From Deltaproteobacteria bacterium (GTDB taxonomy: Bacteria; Desulfobacterota; Desulfobacteria; Desulfobacterales; JAFDCJ01), in the NCBI GenBank assembly GCA_024277475.1, contig JAJRVC010000585.1, forward strand, positions 1 to 9,728: a DNA stretch of 9,728 nucleotides, in the 5' to 3' direction. Each line of letters begins with the position of its first letter. Position 1 is the first letter of the stretch. The notes under the pieces were generated by a model. That model saw only the letters and a program-made list of their open reading frames with translations, made no database searches and had not been told where the DNA came from. Position numbers and translations under genes: made by a program. This document shows positions 1 through 6,514 of the stretch, one piece after another.

Positions 1-124
1 AAAATCCCGCCAGTTTTGTCTGCCTGTATTGTTGCATGTTGGATCTTAGACGGTCGTATGCTACTTCCTGATTTACAAAGGGTGTCGCAATCGGTGCCGC
101 AATACCTGAGAATTCTTTTTTCAT
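1..124 (-). CDS. DapA/KDG-aldolase family enzyme, N-terminal part (cut by window edge)
   Basis: Only the first 41 codons are present; the gene continues past position 1. The start is an ATG at 122-124, preceded on the minus strand by GGAG at a normal distance (GGAGATTTAAGAA before the ATG). The peptide starts MKKEFSGIAAPIATPF. The G-x-x-x-P-x-x-T-P-F pattern (residues 7-16) is the conserved first strand of the dihydrodipicolinate synthase / N-acetylneuraminate lyase / KDG aldolase (beta/alpha)8 family. The fragment ends in LAGF, just where family members continue into the pyruvate-binding glycine-rich loop. These enzymes form a Schiff base between an active-site lysine (outside the window) and pyruvate, and make or cleave 2-oxo-acids. 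The catabolic setting favours an aldolase for a 2-keto-3-deoxy sugar acid or 4-hydroxy-2-oxoglutarate over lysine biosynthesis, but the substrate is inference. It lies 63 bp downstream of the dehydrogenase gene, probably as the last visible gene of the operon. Confidence 0.82.
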   Translation of the reverse strand, partial: MKKEFSGIAAPIATPFVNQEVAYDRLRSNMQQYRQTKLAGF

Positions 125-154
125 TTCTTAAATCTCCAATAAAGGTAAAAAGTT

Positions 155-181
155 TCTGTGTACTCAGTGTGCTCTGTGTGA
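155..181. repeat. Three imperfect 9-bp tandem units
   Basis: In the gap between the dehydrogenase stop and the aldolase start, three consecutive 9-mers read TCTGTGTAC, TCAGTGTGC and TCTGTGTGA on the plus strand. This is a small tandem repeat in an intercistronic spacer. I see no stem or U-tract that would make it a terminator, and assign no function. Confidence 0.5.
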
Positions 182-187
182 GAACAA

Positions 188-1195
188 CTAGGCCGCAGTT
201 TCAATCGGCCGGAGATGTTTCCAACGTCCGGATTTCAGTATTTGCCTGTTGGCGACATTCCGGGGCTCACGGCCGGCAAAAACATCGAGGACGCATTTGG
301 CAGCCTCGGTTGCCATGCGGGTAACACACTCTCGGGTGAGCGCCGCAGTGTGAGGTGTCAGAATTACATTGTCTATTTTCAAAAGCGGGTTGTCCGCCTG
401 AACAGGCTCCTGGCTGAAGACATCCAGTCCTGCACCGGCAATCTTATCATTCTGCAATGCTGCAGCCAGGGCGGTTTCATTGACGACGCCTCCCCGGGAA
501 GTGTTGATCAGCAGTGCATCCGGTTTCATGAGAGCGATCTCGGCGGCATCCACCAGATGCCGTGTTTTGTCGGTCAACGGGACATGGATTGAGATGACAT
601 CCGATTCCGAGAGCAGCTCTTCCAGTTCGACAACTGTAACCCAGTTGCGGTATTCGGCCTTCTTTTCATCGGTTAGATAGGGGTCACAGGCGATGACCCG
701 CATGCCGAAAATTTGGTGGCAGGCTTGTCCGATTTTAAAACCGATCCGGCCGAATCCCAGCAAACCGATGGTCTTGCCGTGAATATCTCTGGGCAGGTTT
801 TGGTAGCGGACGTCAAAATAGCCCTTACGTACGGCATTATCCAGTAGCCTGAGTCTTTTCGAAAGAGCCAATATCATTGAAAAAACATGTTCGGCGACGC
901 TGACTGTGTTCACGCCGAGATTGGACGTTACAATGATTTCTTGTTCAGTGGCCGCTCTCACGTCCACATTGTCGAGTCCCCCGCCGGTACGGGAAATCAC
1001 CCGCAATTCATTCGCACTTTCGATCAAGTCACGGCTGATCGTGATGCCGGTCCTTAATATGAGGGCCTGGGCGTCTTTGAGAAGCGGCAAAACGGTCTCA
1101 GGTTTCGGGTCAGGAGCGGTAATGACAATGCAGTTTTCCCTTTCAAGAAGAGAAATCGCTTCAGTCTCAATCGGTTGTGGTAATAAAACATTCAT
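188..1195 (-). CDS. D-isomer-specific 2-hydroxyacid dehydrogenase (SerA/GhrB-like)
   Basis: A 335-residue NAD(P)-dependent dehydrogenase that interconverts a 2-oxoacid and its D-2-hydroxyacid. The full family layout is visible. The N-terminal part of the substrate domain carries RTGGGLDNVD (residues 69-78). A Rossmann domain has the dinucleotide motif GLLGFGRIG at 144-152. The catalytic set is Arg234 in NTSRGG, Glu263 in QEP and His282 in PHTAA. Length is that of the short family members; there is no C-terminal ACT domain as in classical SerA, so serine biosynthesis is not the obvious role. The ATG at 1195 (MNVLLPQ) is preferred: a TTG 20 codons upstream (1255) would add an arginine-rich stretch that fits no family member. 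Between the SorC regulator and the aldolase gene it probably reduces an oxoacid (glyoxylate, hydroxypyruvate or tartronate-semialdehyde type) produced by the pathway. The substrate is inferred from context only. Confidence 0.9.
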   Translation of the reverse strand: MNVLLPQPIETEAISLLERENCIVITAPDPKPETVLPLLKDAQALILRTGITISRDLIESANELRVISRTGGGLDNVDVRAATEQEIIVTSNLGVNTVSVAEHVFSMILALSKRLRLLDNAVRKGYFDVRYQNLPRDIHGKTIGLLGFGRIGFKIGQACHQIFGMRVIACDPYLTDEKKAEYRNWVTVVELEELLSESDVISIHVPLTDKTRHLVDAAEIALMKPDALLINTSRGGVVNETALAAALQNDKIAGAGLDVFSQEPVQADNPLLKIDNVILTPHTAALTRECVTRMATEAAKCVLDVFAGREPRNVANRQILKSGRWKHLRPIETAA

Positions 1196-1321
1196 GGGTT
1201 GCCTATCGCAAGTCCTAAATAGGGTAACAGATGGAAGCCTCCGGCTCGCCCGCAAGGCAAAAAATTAATAGGATATTAATGAGGATTATCCCTATGATCT
1301 GAACTATCGAATTTACGGCTG

Positions 1322-2251
1322 TTACGTATCCAATAGGCGTTGGGCTGTATCCAGGTCGACGATAAGCACGTCTGCAAGATCCCCCTTAAGGGCACCAAGA
1401 ATGCCCTGGAGTTTTTCTCTTCCCGTAGCGATCAGGATTTTATGTTTAATATTTTTTAGTTCGTTGAGGCTGAGTCCAATGGTTCGATCAGCCAGATCCT
1501 GCCAGCACTGCTTTCCCCGGTCATCAAAAAAACGTCCACAAATGGCTCCGACAGCACCCGCTTTTTTTAACAGGGTTACCTCTTTGGAATTTAAAAAACC
1601 GGACTGCCACAAAAGCGACTCGGAGACAACAAGACCGACACCAAACATGACGATATCAGCTTTTTTTGCTATTTTTAGGGTTTGCTGGATTTTGTTTTCT
1701 TTAAAAAGAGTATCCCGAATGGATTTGTCGCGGACAATAATTGGCGCTTGAATAACATGGGCATTGGCCGACATTTTTTGGCCGAGCATCGTCGTTAAGG
1801 CGGGGTTGTCGGTACCTTCGATGGTGCCAATGCCACCGCCGATTTGAGCAAGTTCCAGCCGGCCTGTTTTAATTTTCGGCAGATTTTTGGCAACATGGGA
1901 CATGGTAAGCCCCCAGGTCACACCGAGGATTCGATAGCGGTGGATAATTGATGCAAGATACTGCGCTCCGGCAGCACCAATCTGGTTTAAAGGGGATTCC
2001 CCGCTGAATTCGTTAATGCCCACCACAATGGCCTGCTTGATCCTGAATTTCTTTGCTATTTTTATTTCAATCTCTGTTAGATCAACTTGGGGGTGGTTGA
2101 TGGTGATTGCGATAAGTCCACGCTCCCTGGCATCCTTAATAACCCGGCCTACTTTCCAGCGACTCATCTCCATCTTGGCGCCGATTTCGATCTGGGACAT
2201 ACCTTCATTATAAAATAGATAGCAAATTTTTATAATGTCTCGTTCGCGCAC
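1322..2251 (-). CDS. SorC-family (sugar-binding) transcriptional regulator
   Basis: A DNA-binding regulator of the SorC/DeoR(Bacillus)/LsrR group, normally a tetramer released from or activated on its operator by a phosphorylated sugar. With the preferred start it has 309 residues. An N-terminal helix-turn-helix (about residues 17-47, EGMSQIEIGAKMEMSRWKVG) includes the typical 'S(Q)xEIxxxMxxSRxxVxRxIKxARExGLI' form. The effector domain follows, with GVTWGLT (110-116), GVG (204-206), GAVGAICGRFFDDRG (232-246) and a C-terminal ATGREKLQGIL segment (from 275), all standard for the sugar-binding fold. The frame is open to a GTG at 2332. The GTG at 2251 is a better start: it is preceded by AAAAGGG six bases upstream and places the usual short lead before the HTH. 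It lies downstream of the DJ-1 gene in the same direction and is probably the local regulator of the transport and catabolic genes. Confidence 0.88.
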   Translation of the reverse strand: MRERDIIKICYLFYNEGMSQIEIGAKMEMSRWKVGRVIKDARERGLIAITINHPQVDLTEIEIKIAKKFRIKQAIVVGINEFSGESPLNQIGAAGAQYLASIIHRYRILGVTWGLTMSHVAKNLPKIKTGRLELAQIGGGIGTIEGTDNPALTTMLGQKMSANAHVIQAPIIVRDKSIRDTLFKENKIQQTLKIAKKADIVMFGVGLVVSESLLWQSGFLNSKEVTLLKKAGAVGAICGRFFDDRGKQCWQDLADRTIGLSLNELKNIKHKILIATGREKLQGILGALKGDLADVLIVDLDTAQRLLDT

Positions 2252-2346
2252 AGATTTCACCCTTTTACCATCCAACCTTGTGCCAAAAAATGAACGTCGA
2301 ATATGGAATAATGATGTCGATGCACTCCACACTTTAATATCATCTG

Positions 2347-3663
2347 CTATCCCTTCAGTAACGCAACCATAATGGCATCAACATACTCTGGTATTTCCGG
2401 TGGTGTTCGACCGGAAACCTGATTACCGTCAACGACAGCCGCCCAATTCTCGTCGTACTCGCCGCCCATGATTTCAATTGAATCTTTTGAGGCCTGCCAT
2501 CCAGTGGCTTTTTTTCCTTTTATCAGGTCAGCCGCTGCAACGGGAATGCCCCCATGGCAGATGTAGGTTATGATCTTGCCGGCAGCATTCGCCTGTTTCA
2601 GAAATTCCAGCGGTGTCCCGGTTTCAACCATATTATAGGGGCACATGGCACCCGGTATTTGAATGGCGTCGAAATCATCCATGCGTACTGCATCCAGCTT
2701 TTTGATCGTGTAGTAAGTCTCGGGGATTTCCTGCAGCGGCACTGACATCCCGAAGTTGCCCTGTACGACATCCAGGCCTACCAGGGGAGGTCGGGAACGT
2801 ATGACGGGGGGAAATGTCGCCAGTGTAACTTTTGCACCTCGATAAAGGTATTCCATCACAGGCACGGCAAGCTCGATATCTTCGAAGTCTTCGCCGGCAA
2901 TTACCAGCATGCTTTTACCAGACAAAATTCCCCGGCGATGGTCATCAAAGTTCGGCTCAAAGGCTTTGCAGAGGATACGAACAAATGCAGGTGTGTCCAC
3001 CGTGTCTTTGGCAGTGATAACCCTGCCGTCGATGACCACCGGCGAATCTTCAAATTTGGCGATCTTTTTCAGCATATAATCAACAAGATTGTTGCCGGTA
3101 CATGTTTTGTCCGTTATAACACCACACCTGATCATCGGCATAATTCCGGCGCCGATCCCCCCGATGACGGCGCCGTTTTTGGAAGCGGTGTTCAGAAAAT
3201 TCCTGACTTCGTCCTCTGTCACGATGACATCTGCAGAATGGCCGCCAAGGATAACCACGGCATCGTAATCTTTGGAATCGGCATCCTTCAAATTTTTGCA
3301 GGTATGCTTTGAAGGCCCCATAACCGGGATCGGATCCAGCGTAAGGCCCCACATTCCAACCACGCCTTTGGTTTTAATGTTGGGACGCGTAAATTTATAG
3401 ACCACCCAGTCGACGCAGAGAAATTCCAGCTCACCGCCGTATTCTCCAATGTAGGAGGCCATGTAATAGGCCTGAAAATCACTGAATTCACTGCCGACGA
3501 GACATGCTATTTTTTTCCCGACCAATGGCCCTCTGGATTTGGTTTGTCCGCCATACCCGCCCTGCCAGAAGGTTACCCCTTCCTCTTGAACAATATCAAT
3601 ACCGGTCTGTTTTACCAAATCCAGAACCGAGCCGGTAAATTTTATCTCAGCAGTTTCTGCCAT
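2347..3663 (-). CDS. Tandem DJ-1/PfpI-domain protein, first domain degenerate
   Basis: A protein of 438 residues built of two DJ-1/PfpI (class I glutamine amidotransferase-like) domains. Numbering below counts from the upstream ATG at 3675. Domain 1 (about 54-240) begins KKIACLVGSEFSDFQAY. Where the catalytic Cys-His elbow should be it has GGIGAGIM (172-179), so nucleophile and histidine are Gly/Ala and the domain should be inactive. Domain 2 (about 254-440) is complete: Glu265 in EDFEDIEL matches the acidic partner of PfpI, Cys373-His374 lies in YICHGG, and the C-terminal VVDGNQVSGRTP strand is typical. An N-terminal extension of about 50 residues comes first. The ATG at 3663 is chosen because GGAGG sits five bases before it; the ATG at 3675 overlaps that site. 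Family members act as proteases, glyoxalase III-type hydratases or deglycases, and the reaction here is unknown. In this operon, handling of a reactive aldehyde or a structural modification of the substrate is a guess. Confidence 0.87.
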   Translation of the reverse strand: MAETAEIKFTGSVLDLVKQTGIDIVQEEGVTFWQGGYGGQTKSRGPLVGKKIACLVGSEFSDFQAYYMASYIGEYGGELEFLCVDWVVYKFTRPNIKTKGVVGMWGLTLDPIPVMGPSKHTCKNLKDADSKDYDAVVILGGHSADVIVTEDEVRNFLNTASKNGAVIGGIGAGIMPMIRCGVITDKTCTGNNLVDYMLKKIAKFEDSPVVIDGRVITAKDTVDTPAFVRILCKAFEPNFDDHRRGILSGKSMLVIAGEDFEDIELAVPVMEYLYRGAKVTLATFPPVIRSRPPLVGLDVVQGNFGMSVPLQEIPETYYTIKKLDAVRMDDFDAIQIPGAMCPYNMVETGTPLEFLKQANAAGKIITYICHGGIPVAAADLIKGKKATGWQASKDSIEIMGGEYDENWAAVVDGNQVSGRTPPEIPEYVDAIMVALLKG

Positions 3664-3722
3664 TTTTTCCTCCATTTTTTACTAATATCCTAAGGTTATG
3701 CCGCCTTCTTGCGTTTATTTGT

Positions 3723-3773
3723 CACCACGGAATTTCAGGGAAGTACTCGGTGGTGCCCCCGGTTCTACCGTGG
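3723..3773. repeat. Overlapping short inverted repeats in the hydrolase/DJ-1 spacer
   Basis: The 186-bp spacer between the hydrolase stop and the DJ-1 start contains no credible gene. CACCAC (3723-3728) can pair with GTGGTG (3750-3755), while the overlapping CCACGG (3725-3730) can instead pair with CCGTGG (3768-3773), so the two stems exclude each other. A separate small palindrome, CTCCA-T-TGGAG, lies at 3805-3815. The stems are short and there is no U-tract; a regulatory or mRNA-processing role is only possible. Confidence 0.3.
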
Positions 3774-3849
3774 ATAGGAGATCTTGCTTCAGCTTATAAA
3801 ACGACTCCATTGGAGCCCTGCACTCGTCTTCGCCGGCTTTCTGAATTTA

Positions 3850-4704
3850 TTAATCCATCCGGTAGATACGCAGCGAATTATCATAAAATAGCTTGTGCAT
3901 TTCATCTGCTGAAACCCCGCCCAGCGCCCATTTAAGACTCTTTAGCCAATCCTGAAGATTTCCGGCCAGGGTGACGACCGGCCAGTCGCCGCCGAACATT
4001 ACCCGATCGATGCCAAAGCAGTTGATAACGTGATCGATATAGGGTTTAAGGTCCTCTTTCATCCAATGTTCATGATCTGCTTCGGTTATCAGACCTGATA
4101 TTTTGCCGGATACATTTTCAAATTCCGCTAATTCCCTTATTTCAGTGGCCCAGGGTTCGAAGAGGCGGTTTTTGATGTCGGGTTTTCCAATGTGGTCGAG
4201 AATAAACTGAACTTCGGGACACTGTCTTACGAATTTAATCGTGTTGGCCAACTGGGTATGAGCAATACAAATATCAAAGGACCAGTTGAATCGTGCGAGA
4301 AGCTGCACGCCTTTAATAAAATCGGGGCGGAGGCAAAATTCAATATCTTCTTCGAATTGGATGATCCGTCGGAACCCCTTTATGAGCGTGTTGTGTGTCA
4401 ATTCCTCTAATTCGGGCCTGACCGCATCTCCCTTTTCCAGCGGCGCCCAGGCGACAATTCCACAGAGGCGACGGTCCTCCTGCGCCTTTGACGATACAAA
4501 TGCGATTTCGTCTTTATATTGGAGCGGATCGCATTCATACTGGACGAATACCATTTTTTCAATTTCGACCGCCCCGCAGGCTTGATTGTAATCCGACAAA
4601 AGAAAAGATCTTTGCAGAACGGGTAACTCTTCTATCCAGGGGTATCTTAAATTGTCGTAGTCGCACAGATGCAGGTGGGTATCGATGATAGGAAAATTTG
4701 TCAT
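3850..4704 (-). CDS. Amidohydro_2 family hydrolase, L-fuconolactonase-like
   Basis: A metal-dependent TIM-barrel hydrolase of the amidohydrolase superfamily (COG3618 / Amidohydro_2 type), 284 residues. It opens with MTNFPIIDTHLHL, giving the HxH metal motif at His10 and His12. A VQYECD segment follows in strand 2, then KGFRRIIQ at about 109-116, LDHIGKPDI with His171, and FGGDWPV with the metal or catalytic Asp240 near the end. LDHIGKP plus F-G-x-D-W-P-V is the pattern of L-fuconolactonase and related sugar lactonases; 2-pyrone-4,6-dicarboxylate lactonases share the fold. The likely reaction is hydrolysis of a sugar lactone to the aldonic acid in the cytoplasm (no signal peptide). The start at 4704 follows AAGGAG by about ten bases; an ATG at 4725 would overlap that site. 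It lies between the transporter ATPase and the DJ-1 gene and supports a sugar or sugar-acid route. The exact lactone is not determined. Confidence 0.85.
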   Translation of the reverse strand: MTNFPIIDTHLHLCDYDNLRYPWIEELPVLQRSFLLSDYNQACGAVEIEKMVFVQYECDPLQYKDEIAFVSSKAQEDRRLCGIVAWAPLEKGDAVRPELEELTHNTLIKGFRRIIQFEEDIEFCLRPDFIKGVQLLARFNWSFDICIAHTQLANTIKFVRQCPEVQFILDHIGKPDIKNRLFEPWATEIRELAEFENVSGKISGLITEADHEHWMKEDLKPYIDHVINCFGIDRVMFGGDWPVVTLAGNLQDWLKSLKWALGGVSADEMHKLFYDNSLRIYRMD

Positions 4705-4793
4705 GGCTTGTCTTCTCCTTTGCATTACTTGACGGGATTTGGATTTGTGCCTGCTTTCCCTGTCAGCTGAAACGCTTCAATCAGGCTCCGGCG

Positions 4794-4825
4794 AATTTCC
4801 GGTTTCTTCGTTAAATTTCCGGTTT
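4794..4825. repeat. Two 12-bp direct repeats, 20-bp period
   Basis: AATTTCCGGTTT occurs exactly at 4794-4805 and again at 4814-4825, so starts are 20 bp apart, about two helical turns. The pair lies just after the ATPase stop, in the spacer before the hydrolase gene. The spacing would suit a protein bound twice on one DNA face, but chance duplication is not excluded. Confidence 0.55.
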
Positions 4826-4845
4826 TCTAAAAATAGGCGGGAAGC

Positions 4846-6354
4846 TCACATTTTGAATTCAGATATACAATTGCCGATCTTGGAACTTATTTCCTTATAA
4901 TCCTTGCTGGTGTTATCGATTTCACCAACAATTTTATTTGCCGAAAATATTAATATGCGGCTGGCTAGTTTTATAATTTCGGGCATATCAGACGAAATCA
5001 GAATGATGCTTTTTTTCCGGTTCGCGAGATCCCAAATTAATCGGGTAAAATATTCTTTAGCACCGACATCGACCCCAACGGTCGGCTCGTCAATGATCAA
5101 AATACTGCTATCCGCAGCCAACCATTTGGCGACATTTACTTTTTGTTGATTCCCGCCGCTGAGATTCCCGACTTTCTGCTTTAAACCATACGTTTTTATT
5201 TCCAGGTCTTCTATCTGCTTCCAACTGATGTCGGCTTCTTTTTTGCCGGAAACATAGTTAAACCAATTCGATATTCGATCCCAGACCGTAATGGTAATGT
5301 TCGATTTAATGTTATCGGATAAGATCAGACCGTCTTTTCTCCTGTCCTCTGTAACATACCCCAAGCCATATTTAGACATGGCGTCATATATGGATCGGAT
5401 TTTGGCTTTTTCCCCATTAATCACGATTTCACCGCTGTCGGGTTTATCTTGCCCAATCAGAATTTTTGCCAGTTCTGTGCGACCAGCGCCGACTAATCCA
5501 TAAAAACCCAATATTTCGCCTTCATAAAGATCAAAGGAGATGTTAGATGCCTTCTTTTCTTTGGTAATATTTTTAACCTCGAGGATTTTTTTGGTTTTAT
5601 CGATTGGATTCGAACTAAAAAGGGTAGTATTCTCCTCCCGGCCGATCATATATTTAATAATTTTTTTCCGATCCATATTCGCGGCATCATCCGACACGAC
5701 ACACCGGCCGTCTCTTAAGATACTTATTTTATCCGCTATCTGTAATATTTCTTCCAAAACATGGGAGACATAGATGACCAAGACATCATTTTGTTTTAAT
5801 CGATTCGTTACCTTGAACAGGTTTTTAGCATCTTCGTCGGTCAATGATGCGGTTGGTTCGTCCATCAATAAAATTTTGATATCCGAAGCGATGGCTTTCG
5901 CAATGACGACCAGTTGTCTTTGAGCAATACTCAATCTGCTGATTGTGGTCGTCGGATCGACTTCCAACCCGATTTTTTCCAGATAAATGTTCGCCACCCG
6001 GTTCAGTTCTTTCCAATTGAGGATGCCCGTTTTGCCCCGGGTAGACAATTTGTCCAGCATGATGTTTTCGGCTACACTGGCCTGGGGTATCACCTGCAAT
6101 TCCTGATAAACCGTCTGAATCCCTTTTTTAAACGCCTCTCTGGTGTTATTTACCTGGTAGGCTTGGTTGTGAAGGAGAATATTGCCGCCTTTATCGGCTT
6201 TCTGCAATCCGGAGATAATTTTAATCAGAGTGCTTTTCCCGGCGCCGTTTTCACCCAGCAGGGCATGAATCTCTCCAGCTTGAAACAGTATCGAAACATT
6301 TTCTAAAGCTTTAACACCCGGAAACGATTTGCTGACATTCTTTAATTCTAAAAT
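4846..6354 (-). CDS. Sugar ABC transporter ATPase, RbsA-type two-domain; non-standard start
   Basis: The energising subunit of a CUT2-type (ribose/xylose-like) importer, about 502 residues, the normal family size. Numbering counts GTT 6360 as residue 1. Domain 1 has AILELKNVSKSFPGVKALE at its start, Walker A GENGAGKST (36-44), signature LSIAQ (143-147), Walker B LLMDEPTA with Asp167-Glu168, and H-loop His200. Domain 2 has the family's altered Walker A GLVGAGRTE (288-296), signature LSGGNQQ (400-406) and DEPT (424-427). The frame runs back without a stop to 6390, yet holds no ATG, GTG or TTG before a TTG at 6207, and starting there would delete Walker A. A strong GGGGAGGGG site at 6362-6370 points to ATT at 6352-6354 or GTT at 6358-6360. 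One extra T in the run at 6350-6353 would instead join the frame to GTG/TTG codons directly after the site. The gene looks AT-richer than its neighbours. The body is intact; only the start is doubtful. Confidence 0.88.
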   Translation of the reverse strand: MLELKNVSKSFPGVKALENVSILFQAGEIHALLGENGAGKSTLIKIISGLQKADKGGNILLHNQAYQVNNTREAFKKGIQTVYQELQVIPQASVAENIMLDKLSTRGKTGILNWKELNRVANIYLEKIGLEVDPTTTISRLSIAQRQLVVIAKAIASDIKILLMDEPTASLTDEDAKNLFKVTNRLKQNDVLVIYVSHVLEEILQIADKISILRDGRCVVSDDAANMDRKKIIKYMIGREENTTLFSSNPIDKTKKILEVKNITKEKKASNISFDLYEGEILGFYGLVGAGRTELAKILIGQDKPDSGEIVINGEKAKIRSIYDAMSKYGLGYVTEDRRKDGLILSDNIKSNITITVWDRISNWFNYVSGKKEADISWKQIEDLEIKTYGLKQKVGNLSGGNQQKVNVAKWLAADSSILIIDEPTVGVDVGAKEYFTRLIWDLANRKKSIILISSDMPEIIKLASRILIFSANKIVGEIDNTSKDYKEISSKIGNCISEFKM

Positions 6355-6360
6355 AGCAAC

Positions 6361-6370
6361 ACCCCTCCCC
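6361..6370 (-). promoter_or_regulatory. Strong Shine-Dalgarno of the ATPase gene
   Basis: The minus strand reads GGGGAGGGGT here, the best ribosome binding site in the window. It lies nine bases (from the GGAGG core) before an in-frame ATT and three before GTT. Its presence argues that translation begins here and not at the internal TTG at 6207. Confidence 0.7.
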
Positions 6371-6376
6371 GTTAAT

Positions 6377-6483
6377 AGTTTACCCCAATGTTAGGATTTA
6401 GCTGTGGCCAAGCCGATATCTCCAGCGGCGAATCATATCAGGTAAGTGCTCAAATCAAATTAAACCTAACATTGGGGCAAACT
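6377..6483. repeat. Long inverted repeat A/A' (23-24 bp arms)
   Basis: The left arm at 6377-6400 and the right arm at 6461-6483 are reverse complements except for one mismatch and one bulged base. The 13-bp core CCCCAATGTTAGG is perfect. The enclosed loop is 60 bp, and the element spans 107 bp between the binding-protein stop and the ATPase ribosome site. It may be a hairpin that stabilises the upstream binding-protein message, or a small MITE-like element. No clear target duplication is visible at its edges, and no U-tract follows, so a plain terminator is less likely. Confidence 0.8.
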
Positions 6484-6498
6484 CCGAGCACCTACCTG
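6439..6498. repeat. Inverted repeat B/B' interlocked with A/A'
   Basis: CAGGTAAGTGCTC (6439-6451) pairs with GAGCACCTACCTG (6486-6498) at 12 of 13 positions. B lies in the loop of A/A', and B' lies outside its right arm, so the order is A-B-A'-B'. The two stems must either form a pseudoknot or replace one another. B' ends 17 bp from the binding-protein stop codon. Confidence 0.75.
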
Positions 6499-6514
6499 TT
6501 TATGCGCTAAACTG

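Noticed and set aside
188..1255. Longer dehydrogenase reading from TTG 1255
   Set aside because: It adds 20 arginine-rich residues not expected in the family, while ATG 1195 begins exactly at the first beta strand.
215..4688. Many plus-strand open frames of 60-146 codons over the minus-strand genes, including those over the transporter genes up to about 8066
   Set aside because: They lie opposite well-supported genes, lack ribosome sites and recognisable domains, and are explained as antisense shadows.
4846..6207. ATPase taken as a 453-residue protein from TTG 6207
   Set aside because: That would remove Walker A of domain 1 although the same frame encodes it intact just upstream behind a strong ribosome site.
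6390..6470. GTTAGGA ... ACCTAAC resembles the core sites of an integron attC
   Set aside because: The order is reversed: attC begins with RYYYAAC and ends with GTTRRRY, whereas here GTTAGG comes first on either strand. No integrase or gene cassette is present.
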